A DNA stretch of 32,080 nt from an uncultured Prevotellaceae bacterium. GTDB lineage: Bacteria > Bacteroidota > Bacteroidia > Bacteroidales > Bacteroidaceae. Position 1 is the stretch's first letter. Each line of letters begins with the position of its first letter. The notes beneath the pieces were generated by a model, which saw nothing but the letters and a program-made list of their open reading frames with translations, was not told the DNA's origin and searched no databases. The translations under genes were made by a program, and so were the position numbers. The stretch is taken from assembly GCA_946541275.1 (NCBI GenBank), contig CAMNJH010000012.1, forward strand, positions 1-32,080. The letters are read 5' to 3'. Positions 24,413-31,925 of this stretch are shown here, one piece after another.

Positions 24413-24616
24413 TTATATGGAAAAGAAATTGCAAATATGGCCGCCGTTGACCGCCATCTGCCTCCCTCCCCTGGCGGTGGGGAGCATGGACAGAACCGAT
24501 ATTTTGCCACCTGACGAAGGCTTACGATACCGCCAACGGCCGGGCCAGACATTAAAAACCCTTAAAATGGTATCATTATCCGTAATATATATACATGGTT
24601 ATTGCTTTTTTATTTG

Positions 24617-24624
24617 TACCTTTG
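24617..24624 (+). promoter_or_regulatory. Putative -7 promoter box (TACCTTTG) for the DUF3737-PatB operon
   Basis: TACCTTTG ends 8 nt before the ATG at 24633, implying a very short leader. No TTTG is found at the -33 position. Confidence 0.55.
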
Positions 24625-24632
24625 TGCCCGTT

Positions 24633-25481
24633 ATGAAGACTATTAGAAATGAGAAGTTTGGCGGTGAGCGGCCTCTGTTTGCTACTCACGACCTGAGACT
24701 GGAGAACATCACGATTGAAGACGGTGAAAGCGGCATCAAGCAATGCCAGAACATGGAGGCCGAGGACTGCAAGTTCTACGGCAAATATCCCTGGTGGCAT
24801 GTGGACGGAGCCCGTATCAACAACTGCTATTTTGCACCAGGCTCGCGCTCGGCCATCTGGTACACCAACGACCTGGTGATGACCAACTCGCGCATTGACG
24901 GCCCCAAGTTCTTCCGCGAGATGAGGAACGTGGAGCTGGAGAATGTAGAGATAACCGATGCCGACGAGACTTTCTGGCGGGTGGACGGGCTGCGCCTTAG
25001 GAACGTGAAGCTGCACGACGGCACCTACCCATTCATGTTCTCCAAGAATATCTATGTGGAGGGCCTGGAGAGCGATTCGAAGTACGTATTCCAGTATTGT
25101 AAGAATGTGGAGGTGCACCATGCCAAGATTGTGACGAAGGACTCCTTCTGGGAATGCGAGAATGTCACCATCTACGACTCGGTCCTGGACGGCGAATACC
25201 TGGCCTGGCACTCCAAGAACGTACGACTGGTGAACTGCCACCTGGCCGGCGAACAGTTGCTGTGCTACACGCAGAACCTGGTACTGGAGAACTGCACCTT
25301 CGACCGCCTGTGCGACCGCGTGTTTGAGTACAGCACCGTGGAGGCCGACATCCGCGGACACATTGAGAACATCAAGAACCCCACCAGCGGACACATCGTG
25401 GCCGACAGCATTGGCAGCATCACCATCGACGAGAACGTGCGCCAGCCCAACGACTGCGTGATCGAGGTGCGCAACAAATAG
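24633..25481 (+). CDS. DUF3737 family protein (right-handed beta-helix-like)
   Basis: The ATG at 24633 follows the promoter box; the longer ORF from 24396 covers non-coding DNA. The 282-aa product matches the DUF3737 family, which has no established activity. The sequence is a succession of short strands with repeating pattern, such as LRLENITIEDGESGIKQCQNMEAEDCKF, NVELENVEITDADETFWRVDGLRLRNVKLHDG and NVRLVNCHLAGEQLLCYTQNLVLENCTF. Such N/C/W-rich rungs are typical of parallel beta-helices. There is no signal peptide, so it is likely cytoplasmic. It is followed 17 bp downstream by a PatB-type C-S lyase; the two are probably co-transcribed, which hints at a shared sulfur-metabolism context but proves nothing. 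Confidence 0.88.
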   Translation: MKTIRNEKFGGERPLFATHDLRLENITIEDGESGIKQCQNMEAEDCKFYGKYPWWHVDGARINNCYFAPGSRSAIWYTNDLVMTNSRIDGPKFFREMRNVELENVEITDADETFWRVDGLRLRNVKLHDGTYPFMFSKNIYVEGLESDSKYVFQYCKNVEVHHAKIVTKDSFWECENVTIYDSVLDGEYLAWHSKNVRLVNCHLAGEQLLCYTQNLVLENCTFDRLCDRVFEYSTVEADIRGHIENIKNPTSGHIVADSIGSITIDENVRQPNDCVIEVRNK

Positions 25482-25498
25482 AAATACCTGTTACCGAC

Positions 25499-26710
25499 AT
25501 GGCAAAATTCAATTTTGATGAGATCATAGAACGGCGCGGAACGGGCTGCGTGAAATGGGACGAGGCCCCCGGGGCCGACGTCATTCCCCTGTGGGTGGCC
25601 GATATGGACTTCCGCGCTGCGCCTGCCATCCAGGCTGCCGTGATGAAGCGGGCCGAGCATGGCGTCTTCGGCTATACGGTGGTGGAAGACAACTACTACG
25701 AGGCCATCATCAACTGGTTCCAGCGCCGTCACCAGTGGACCATCCACCGCGAGGAGATTCTCTACACCACCGGCGTGGTGCCTGCCATGAGCGTGGCCAT
25801 CAAGGCGCTGACCATGCCCGGCGAGAAGGTGCTCATGCTGTCGCCCGACTACAACTGCTTCTTTTCCAGCATCAAGAACAACGGCTGCGAGGTGGCGGAA
25901 TGCCCCCTCACACCGCCCAACTGGAAGGAAGCACCGAGTCACTCTGAAGCTGGTGGCGACGGGCTGGAACGGGCCTTCACAATAGACTGGGCCGACTTCG
26001 AGGCCAAGTGCGCCGACGAGAAGACCACCGTGTTCCTGCTCTGCAACCCCCATAACCCCTGCGGACGCGTGTGGACCGCCGACGAGCTGGAGCGCATGAA
26101 CGACATCTGTCTGCGCCACGACGTGAAGGTGGTCAGTGATGAGATTCACTGCGAGCTGGTGATGCCCGGCCACAGGTTCCAGCCCTTTGCTGCCGTCAGC
26201 GAGGCTTGCCGCCAGAACAGCGTCGTGCTCAATTCGCCCTCCAAGTCGTTCAACATTGCCGGCCTGCAGGCTGCAAACATCATCTGCGCCCGCGCTGACT
26301 GGCGCCGCCGGCTGGACCGCGCCATCAACATTAACGAGGTGTGCGACCTGAACCCCTTCGGGCCCGTGGCCCTTGTGGCAGCCTATAACGACAGCGAGGA
26401 CTGGATTGACGAGCTGAACCAATATCTCTGGCAGAACTATCAGGCACTGTGCCGCTTCTTCGAAGAGCAGCTGCCGCAATGCAACGTCAGCCAGCTGCAG
26501 GGCACCTATCTGGTGTGGATTGACGTCTCAGCGCTGGGCATGCCCGTTGACCAGCTGGCCGACCGGCTGCTGCAGCAGGGCCGGGTATGGGTAAACCCGG
26601 GCACCATGTACGGGCCACAGACGGGCCAGGGCTATATCCGCGTGAACATTGCCTGTCCGCTGTCCCGCCTGATGGAAGGACTCAGGCGCATCAAGCAGGT
26701 CGTGGGGTAA
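25499..26710 (+). CDS. MalY/PatB-family PLP-dependent C-S beta-lyase/aminotransferase
   Basis: The 403-aa protein has the N-terminal block FDEIIERRGTGCVKWD and PLWVADMDF, diagnostic for the MalY/PatB group. Other features are GYTVVEDNYYEAIINWFQRR, the PLP-site blocks LCNPHNPCGRVW and VVSDEIHCELV, and SPSKSFNIAGLQ with the Schiff-base Lys. PatB-type enzymes cleave cystathionine or cysteine-type substrates to a thiol, pyruvate and ammonia. A 17-residue stretch (about 141-158, KEAPSHSEAGGDGLERA) sits where most relatives have a shorter loop. The upstream DUF3737 gene ends 17 bp before. The protein is expected to be cytoplasmic. Confidence 0.9.
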   Translation: MAKFNFDEIIERRGTGCVKWDEAPGADVIPLWVADMDFRAAPAIQAAVMKRAEHGVFGYTVVEDNYYEAIINWFQRRHQWTIHREEILYTTGVVPAMSVAIKALTMPGEKVLMLSPDYNCFFSSIKNNGCEVAECPLTPPNWKEAPSHSEAGGDGLERAFTIDWADFEAKCADEKTTVFLLCNPHNPCGRVWTADELERMNDICLRHDVKVVSDEIHCELVMPGHRFQPFAAVSEACRQNSVVLNSPSKSFNIAGLQAANIICARADWRRRLDRAININEVCDLNPFGPVALVAAYNDSEDWIDELNQYLWQNYQALCRFFEEQLPQCNVSQLQGTYLVWIDVSALGMPVDQLADRLLQQGRVWVNPGTMYGPQTGQGYIRVNIACPLSRLMEGLRRIKQVVG

Positions 26711-26715
26711 AAAAT

Positions 26716-26753
26716 TCTTTTTCGCGTGCGCTCGTAATTACTCGCGAGAAAGA
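26716..26753 (-). terminator. Intrinsic terminator for the M15 peptidase transcript
   Basis: TCTTTTTCGCG (26716-26726) pairs with CGCGAGAAAGA (26743-26753) through 11 pairs, one of them G-U. The loop is 16 nt. Reading leftward the stem is followed by TTTTTT (26714-26709), so it suits the minus-strand operon and lies 13 bp past that stop codon. Confidence 0.65.
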
Positions 26754-26766
26754 TGCCGATTCGGTA

Positions 26767-27600
26767 TCAAAGCTGCCCGGAAGGGACCAGGAACTCGGGG
26801 CGGAACTCAAAGTGCATGGTGTCATAATGATACCAGCGGCCACCCCAGATGAAGCCGTGACGCTCAAAAATCTCCACCACCTGCTGCGGCATGCGGTTCT
26901 CGTATTTCAGCCGGTCGGTCTCCTTGGCTCCCGGATTGGTCCATAGCCAATAATTGGAATACGAGGTGTTGACGTCGATGGCAATACCATAGCTATGGGC
27001 ACTCTGCCGCTTGGCTCCACGCACAGCACGCCAATAGAAGGTAGAGGCCTGCTTCAAATATTTAGTCAGCTCAGGGTGACGCCCCATCTCAGCGGCCACA
27101 GCCCGCAGACTGTCAGCCGCCCCATTGACGGCGGTGAACTTCAGCCGCTGGCCAAACCATTCCACGGTGGTGAACTTCTGCTGCACCTGTGTGGCGCTAT
27201 GGCCGTACATGCTCTTGAACAATGCTTCGCAACGCGAACGGCCTGCATCGGCCAGATAGGCAGGCTGGTCAGACTGGCGGTCGTAGGTCATGGAGAACAT
27301 GTCTTCCGCATCGCTGTTGTCCAGCATCGTCTCAAAGTCCTTGTTCAGCCCGTCGTCATAGACGATGCGAGTGCCGTCGGCCATCAGCAGACTGTTATCC
27401 TCATAGCCCACCACCTGTTGCGGATACACCCGCATCAGGATGGCAGCGCCCTGGGGAATGCTGTCAGCAGCAGCCGTGGAGTCAGGAGCCTGTTGGCACG
27501 TCATCTCAGCCGGCATGGTCACCGACTGGCCGCTCACGCGCTTGGTGCACTGGGCAAAACAGAGAGCCAACAGCGGCACCAGAAGGAAGTTACCTCTCAT
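26767..27600 (-). CDS. M15-family metallopeptidase (D-alanyl-D-alanine carboxypeptidase-like), exported
   Basis: The start at 27600 (MRGNFLLVPLLALCFAQC) gives a clean export signal and 277 aa. Cys18 may be a lipobox cysteine, although Gln at -1 is unusual. The C-terminal domain, from about residue 120, is a Peptidase_M15 fold: SAHSYGIAIDVN supplies a His and an Asp ligand, and YDTMHFEFRPEFL supplies the third ligand His and the WGGRWYHYDTMHFEF context typical of L,D-/D,D-endopeptidases of this family. It likely trims peptidoglycan stem peptides in the periplasm. It overlaps the upstream YARHG gene by 11 bp, so the two are probably co-translated. Confidence 0.86.
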   Translation of the reverse strand: MRGNFLLVPLLALCFAQCTKRVSGQSVTMPAEMTCQQAPDSTAAADSIPQGAAILMRVYPQQVVGYEDNSLLMADGTRIVYDDGLNKDFETMLDNSDAEDMFSMTYDRQSDQPAYLADAGRSRCEALFKSMYGHSATQVQQKFTTVEWFGQRLKFTAVNGAADSLRAVAAEMGRHPELTKYLKQASTFYWRAVRGAKRQSAHSYGIAIDVNTSYSNYWLWTNPGAKETDRLKYENRMPQQVVEIFERHGFIWGGRWYHYDTMHFEFRPEFLVPSGQL

Positions 27601-28348
27601 GTTGCTTGATAAAGTCAATGTTGTTGTGGTCTTGCGGAGTCAGGTGGTCAAGTATTTCGGCATCAGTATAGCGCCCCTCGTACCACGGCTGGCGGGAGAA
27701 GAAGGCCTTCATGTCGGGCGTGGTGAAGATGAAGCCGCGCTTGGCGTAAATCCAGTTGCGCATGATGCGCAGCTGCTCAGCCGTCAGGTCCTTCACGTCG
27801 TTCTCGGTCAGCGGCCGCTGGCAGGCCACATCGTAAATCTCCTCGGGACTGGGCGGCAGGGCCTCTGCAGTCTCGGTAGGTTCCATCATTTCGACACGGT
27901 CTTCGGATTCATCATCGTCGGCATATATCTTCAGCTGCTCGACGGCCTCATCGTCCTCGCCATCCAGTTCTTCCTCGTCGTCTTCATAGTCGCGGACAAC
28001 CGATGTCTTGCCGCCCAGGCCATCTCCCACGAAGTAATAGACAGCAAAGCCTATACCACCCACCAGAACCAGCGCCAGCAGGACGGTCAGCACCTGACGG
28101 CCTACCGCACTGCCCTGCTTCTTCTTCACGGGTTGCCCTGGGTGCACTCCGGCATCAATGGTTTGCGGCAGCTCCTCGTCATCGCCATCCTTCGGCATGG
28201 ATGCACGCCGCGCCGTTTCCGTGGCAGCGGGGCGATTAGGCTCGGATGCCCTGATGACCACAGGCCGCCCGCACTTGCTGCACAGCTCGTCAGCCGACGT
28301 CACCACGGCCCCGCAGTGAGGGCACACTTGTATCTTCTCAAAATCCAT
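27590..28348 (-). CDS. Zinc-ribbon, single-pass membrane protein with C-terminal YARHG domain
   Basis: The ATG at 28348 (MDFEKIQVCPHCG) is preferred to the longer ORF start, which lies close to the promoter box. The 252-aa protein has an N-terminal zinc ribbon (CPHCG...CSKCG, residues about 9-27), a polar spacer, one membrane helix (VLTVLLALVLVGGIGFAVYYFV), a long acidic stretch (YEDDEEELDGEDDEAVE), and a C-terminal YARHG domain (LRIMRNWIYAKRGFIFTTPDMKAFFSRQPWY). YARHG domains are extracytoplasmic modules, often tied to the cell wall. With the downstream M15 peptidase, 11 bp overlapping, it may sense or anchor a wall-related function. No catalytic function is visible. Confidence 0.85.
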   Translation of the reverse strand: MDFEKIQVCPHCGAVVTSADELCSKCGRPVVIRASEPNRPAATETARRASMPKDGDDEELPQTIDAGVHPGQPVKKKQGSAVGRQVLTVLLALVLVGGIGFAVYYFVGDGLGGKTSVVRDYEDDEEELDGEDDEAVEQLKIYADDDESEDRVEMMEPTETAEALPPSPEEIYDVACQRPLTENDVKDLTAEQLRIMRNWIYAKRGFIFTTPDMKAFFSRQPWYEGRYTDAEILDHLTPQDHNNIDFIKQHER

Positions 28349-28369
28349 AGACGTAGCTCTTTTCGAGTG

Positions 28370-28377
28370 CAAAATTA
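28370..28377 (-). promoter_or_regulatory. Putative -7 promoter box (TAATTTTG) for the YARHG-M15 operon
   Basis: TAATTTTG on the minus strand lies 21 nt upstream of the ATG at 28348. The -33 position is GTAG, so only the -7 element supports it. Confidence 0.45.
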
Positions 28378-28512
28378 ACTACTTTTTTCCGAACTATCTA
28401 CAGAATGGCATGAAAAAAGAATTAATTTTCGTTTTTTCTTGTTACCTGAACCCCACAGGGCCTTGCCCTATCTTAGCTTTTTGGGCAGAAAAGAGAAAAT
28501 AGCGGGCTGTTT

Positions 28513-28544
28513 TTTGCAAATATTAATTTTTTTTCTTAACTTTG
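28513..28544 (+). promoter_or_regulatory. Bacteroidetes-type promoter for the acyl-CoA synthetase gene
   Basis: TTTG (28513-28516) and TAACTTTG (28537-28544) have a 20-nt spacer. The track start (TTG at 28542) is part of the -7 box. The chosen ATG at 28572 follows 27 nt after the box and has an AGAGG ribosome-binding-like sequence at 28564-28568. Confidence 0.82.
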
Positions 28545-28571
28545 CATTCAGAAATCATCAAAAAGAGGCTT

Positions 28572-30383
28572 ATGCAGCAAGTGAATAGCCATCTGTCGAG
28601 GCTGGTGCACGACGTGGCCGCACAATTAGGCAAGCGCGAGGCGCTCATCTACAAGGACTTCGGCTCGCAGAAATGGAAGTCGTACTCCTGGAACGATTTC
28701 TCACAGAAAGTGAGGCTCGTTTCCAATGCCTTACTGAACCTGGGAGTGGGCGTGCAAGAGAACATTGGTGTGTTCTCGCAGAACGCGGTTCAATACCTGT
28801 TTACCGACTTCGGCGCCTGGGGCATCCGGGCAGTCACCATCCCCTTCTATGCCACCAGCTCTGAGCAGCAGATTCAATTCATGATCAACGATGCCCAGAT
28901 TCGCTTTCTCTTCGTGGGCGAGCAGGCACAATTTGACAAGGCACGCCGCGTCTTTGCCACCTGCCACTCACTTAGCAAAATCATCGTGTACGACCCTGCC
29001 GTAAGCATCCCCGCCGGCGACCCCACCTGCATGTATTTTGACGATTTCCTGAAGCTGGGCGAGGGACTGCCCAGACAGAGCGAGGTGGACAACCTGACGG
29101 CCCAGGCCAGCATGGACGACATAGCCAACATTCTGTACACCAGCGGTACTACGGGCGATTCGAAAGGTGTCATCCTCAGCTGTGCGCAGTATCATGCAGC
29201 CATGGAAGCCAACCACAAGTGCGTGCCCGTGACCAGCGAAGACCGCGTCATGAACTTCCTGCCCTTCACCCATATCTTTGAGAAAGGCTGGAAGATACTG
29301 TGCATCACCATGGGGGCACGCCTCATTGTGAACACCAACCCCATGGAAGTGCAGCAAAGCATGCGCGAGCAGCATCCCACGTGCATGAGCGCCGTGCCCC
29401 GGTTCTGGGAGAAGGTGTACCACGGAGTGCTGGAGAAGATTGAGAACACCAGTCCCTTGAAGCGTAAGCTGTTCGAGCACGCGCTGAAGGTGGGCCACCG
29501 CCATAATATAGAATATGTGTCACACGGCAAGCGCCCGCCCATGGCCCTCCATCTGGAGTATGAGATGCTCAACAAGACCGTCTTCTCGCTGGTCCGCCAC
29601 GAGCTGGGCCTGGAGAATGCCCACTTCTTCCCCACCGCCGGAGCTGCCGTGTCGCCCCATGTGGAGGAGTTCGTCCACTCCATCGGCATCAACATGATAG
29701 TGGGCTACGGCCTCACCGAGAGCCTGGCCACCGTGAGCTGCGACCACCTGGGCGAACCCTATACCGTGGGCAGCGTGGGCATCCCCATCAGCGGCATCAG
29801 CGTGCGCATCAGCGACGAGGGCGAAGTGCTGCTCAAAGGCCCCACCATCACCCGCGGCTACTACAGGCGCGACGACCAGACGAAGCAGTCGTTCACCGAG
29901 GACGGCTACTTCCGCACGGGCGATGCCGGCTACTTGAAGAACGGCGAGCTGTACCTGACGGAGCGCATCAAAGACCTGTTCAAGACCTCGAACGGCAAGT
30001 ATATAGCACCACAGATGATTGAGTCGAAGCTACTGGTGGACAAGTACATAGACCAGATGGCCATCATTGCCGACGAGCGCAAGTTCGTGTCGGCACTCAT
30101 CATCCCCGAATATCGCTTGCTGGAGGAGTTTGCACGCGAGCACGGCATCAACTTCAAGGATCGCGTCGACCTTTGCCGGAACCCGCAGATACACCAGATG
30201 CTGGCCGAGCGTATCGACACCCTGCAACAGCAGCTGGCCAAGTACGAGCAGGTGAAGCGCTTCACGCTGCTGCCCCAGCCCTTCTCGCTGGAGCGTGGCG
30301 AACTGACCAACACGCTGAAAATCAAGCGCCGCGTGCTGAACCAGAACTACAAGCGCGAAATAGACAAGATGTACGAAGAGTAA
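28572..30383 (+). CDS. Long-chain acyl-CoA synthetase (AMP-forming)
   Basis: The start at 28572 (MQQVNSHLSRLVHDV) gives 603 aa, normal for bacterial long-chain acyl-CoA synthetases. ANL superfamily motifs are ILYTSGTTGDSKGVIL (ATP P-loop), NFLPFTHIFE, VGYGLTES (A5), YFRTGDAGYL (A7) and KDLFKTSNGKYIAPQMIE (A8/A10 with the catalytic Lys). It activates fatty acids through an acyl-adenylate and transfers them to CoA at the cytoplasmic side of the membrane. It is monocistronic between its promoter and a strong terminator. Its physiological role, either recycling of membrane fatty acids or uptake, is inferred. Confidence 0.92.
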   Translation: MQQVNSHLSRLVHDVAAQLGKREALIYKDFGSQKWKSYSWNDFSQKVRLVSNALLNLGVGVQENIGVFSQNAVQYLFTDFGAWGIRAVTIPFYATSSEQQIQFMINDAQIRFLFVGEQAQFDKARRVFATCHSLSKIIVYDPAVSIPAGDPTCMYFDDFLKLGEGLPRQSEVDNLTAQASMDDIANILYTSGTTGDSKGVILSCAQYHAAMEANHKCVPVTSEDRVMNFLPFTHIFEKGWKILCITMGARLIVNTNPMEVQQSMREQHPTCMSAVPRFWEKVYHGVLEKIENTSPLKRKLFEHALKVGHRHNIEYVSHGKRPPMALHLEYEMLNKTVFSLVRHELGLENAHFFPTAGAAVSPHVEEFVHSIGINMIVGYGLTESLATVSCDHLGEPYTVGSVGIPISGISVRISDEGEVLLKGPTITRGYYRRDDQTKQSFTEDGYFRTGDAGYLKNGELYLTERIKDLFKTSNGKYIAPQMIESKLLVDKYIDQMAIIADERKFVSALIIPEYRLLEEFAREHGINFKDRVDLCRNPQIHQMLAERIDTLQQQLAKYEQVKRFTLLPQPFSLERGELTNTLKIKRRVLNQNYKREIDKMYEE

Positions 30384-30441
30384 CACCCGTGGAGCCTTGC
30401 AAACCAGACAGGCAATGGCCTTCCACTTCACCACGAATACG

Positions 30442-30492
30442 CCGTAGGCATTTCCACCCATTGGGGCGAAGGAATGCCTACGGACTTTTTTT
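30442..30492 (+). terminator. Strong intrinsic terminator after the acyl-CoA synthetase gene
   Basis: CCGTAGGCATTTCC (30442-30455) pairs with GGAATGCCTACGG (30471-30483); 13 base pairs form with one bulged T. The stem is followed by the T-run 30486-30492. It isolates the upstream gene from prfB. Confidence 0.87.
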
Positions 30493-30504
30493 CTACGAAT
30501 AAAA

Positions 30505-30536
30505 TTTGGTGGTTCGCTTTGGTTTTAGTACCTTTG
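30505..30536 (+). promoter_or_regulatory. Bacteroidetes-type promoter for prfB
   Basis: TTTG (30505-30508) and TACCTTTG (30529-30536) are separated by 20 nt. The -7 box ends only 4 nt before the ATG at 30541, so transcription should begin at or next to the start codon. Confidence 0.85.
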
Positions 30537-30540
30537 CACC

Positions 30541-31659
30541 ATGATTACACAAGACCAACTGAAAGACATACTCGACAGAGCCGATAAGCTGGAGCACTAT
30601 CTGAAAATCGACGAGAAGCAGGTGGAGCTGGAAGAAGAGGAGCTGCGCACGCAGGCTCCCGACTTCTGGGACGATCCTAAAAGGGCCGAGGAACAGATGA
30701 AGAAAGTGCGCAGCATCAAGCGCTGGATTGAGGGATATAAAGATGTACGCACGAAGGCCGACGAACTGCAGCTGGCCTTCGACTTCTATAAGGACGAGAT
30801 GGTGAGCGAGCAGGAGGTGGACGCCGACTACCAGCAGGCCCTGAAGAGCATTGAGCAGCTGGAGCTGATGAACATGCTGCGCCAGAAGGAAGACCCCATG
30901 GACTGCGTGCTGAAAATCAACAGCGGCGCCGGCGGCACGGAGGCTCAGGACTGGGCACAGATGCTGATGCGTATGTACATGCGCTGGGCTGAGGCCCATG
31001 GCTACAAGGTGACCATAGCCAGCCTGCTGGAAGGCGACGATGCCGGCATCAAGAGCGTCACCATGCAGATTGAGGGCGGCGAATATGCCTACGGCTACCT
31101 GAAGAGCGAGAACGGCGTGCACCGCCTGGTACGCGTCAGCCCGTTCAACGCACAGGGAAAGCGCATGACATCCTTCGCCAGCGTCTTCGTCAGCCCACTC
31201 GTCGACGATACCATCGAGGTCTATGTGGACCCCGCCAAACTGAGCTGGGACACCTTCCGCAGCAGCGGTGCAGGCGGACAGAATGTGAACAAGGTGGAAT
31301 CAGGCGTGCGCCTGCGCTACTGGTATACAGACCCCGACACTGGCGAACAGGAGGAAATCCTCATTGAGAACACCGAGACCCGCGACCAGCCGAAGAACAA
31401 GGAGCGGGCGATGGCCCTGCTGCGCTCGCAGCTCTACGACCGCGCCATGAAAAAGCGGCTGGAGGCTCAGGCTAAGATTGAGGCAGGGAAGAAGAAGATA
31501 GAGTGGGGTAGTCAGATTCGCAGCTACGTCTTCGACGACAAGCGCGTGAAGGACCACCGCACCAACTATGAGACCCGCGATGTCGAAGGCGTGATGAACG
31601 GAAAAATAGATGAGTTCATCAAAGCCTACCTCATGGAATTCCCTGTGAGTGATGAGTGA
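30541..31659 (+). CDS. prfB: Peptide chain release factor 2
   Basis: The 372-aa protein is full length for RF2. It has the stop-codon-recognition tripeptide SPF (in VRVSPFNAQGK), which defines RF2 rather than RF1, and the GGQ motif in SSGAGGQNVNKV, which triggers peptidyl-tRNA hydrolysis in the ribosomal A site. It terminates at UGA and UAA codons. The reading frame is continuous: the codons around TATCTGAAAATC do not contain the CTTTGAC shift site, so the autoregulatory +1 frameshift is absent. The C-terminus (FPVSDE) is encoded by a GTGAGTGATGAGTGATGAG repeat. No terminator is visible after it, so the small membrane-protein gene may be co-transcribed. Confidence 0.96.
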   Translation: MITQDQLKDILDRADKLEHYLKIDEKQVELEEEELRTQAPDFWDDPKRAEEQMKKVRSIKRWIEGYKDVRTKADELQLAFDFYKDEMVSEQEVDADYQQALKSIEQLELMNMLRQKEDPMDCVLKINSGAGGTEAQDWAQMLMRMYMRWAEAHGYKVTIASLLEGDDAGIKSVTMQIEGGEYAYGYLKSENGVHRLVRVSPFNAQGKRMTSFASVFVSPLVDDTIEVYVDPAKLSWDTFRSSGAGGQNVNKVESGVRLRYWYTDPDTGEQEEILIENTETRDQPKNKERAMALLRSQLYDRAMKKRLEAQAKIEAGKKKIEWGSQIRSYVFDDKRVKDHRTNYETRDVEGVMNGKIDEFIKAYLMEFPVSDE

Positions 31660-31726
31660 TGAGTATAACTAAAACCGTTAAATTTAAACAATAATTATTT
31701 TTATGAGCAGTTGTAATCATAATTAT

Positions 31727-31752
31727 TCATTACTAATTGCTCATTACTAATT
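31727..31752 (+). repeat. Direct repeat TCATTACTAATT x2
   Basis: TCATTACTAATT occurs at 31727-31738 and 31741-31752, 14 nt apart, just ahead of the small membrane-protein gene. Function unknown; possibly a simple AT-rich expansion. Confidence 0.6.
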
Positions 31753-31762
31753 TTGAAAAACT

Positions 31763-31924
31763 ATGAGTAAAAGAAAACAAGAAGAAATTCATCAGAATGC
31801 TAAGCAGAAGGCTTATGCAGAGAAACAAGCCCAGCAGGGCGACAAGATCGTGAAGTGGATCTTCGGTGTTCTCATTCTGCTGGCAGTGGTTTACATGTTC
31901 TGGGCAATCTTTATGTTCAATTGA
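31763..31924 (+). CDS. Small single-pass membrane protein (53 aa), unknown function
   Basis: This gene is too short for the ORF track. ATG at 31763 opens a 53-aa frame (MSKRKQEEIHQNAKQKAYAEKQ...) ending at TGA 31922-31924. The first 30 residues are charged and helical; residues about 31-52 (VKWIFGVLILLAVVYMFWAIFMF) are a clear membrane segment, so the N-terminus probably stays in the cytoplasm. It lies between prfB (103 bp downstream of its stop) and a CYTH-domain gene, whose ATG follows 1 bp after its stop. I do not recognise the family; the clean frame, tight coupling and sensible topology support it being real. Confidence 0.75.
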   Translation: MSKRKQEEIHQNAKQKAYAEKQAQQGDKIVKWIFGVLILLAVVYMFWAIFMFN

Positions 31925-31925
31925 T

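Noticed and set aside
24396-24632. Extension of the DUF3737 ORF back to 24396
   Set aside because: It runs through the divergent promoter region, and DUF3737 similarity starts at the ATG at 24633 just after TACCTTTG.
28542-28571. TTG start of the acyl-CoA synthetase ORF
   Set aside because: The codon is part of the -7 box TAACTTTG. The ATG at 28572 has a purine-rich AGAGG upstream.
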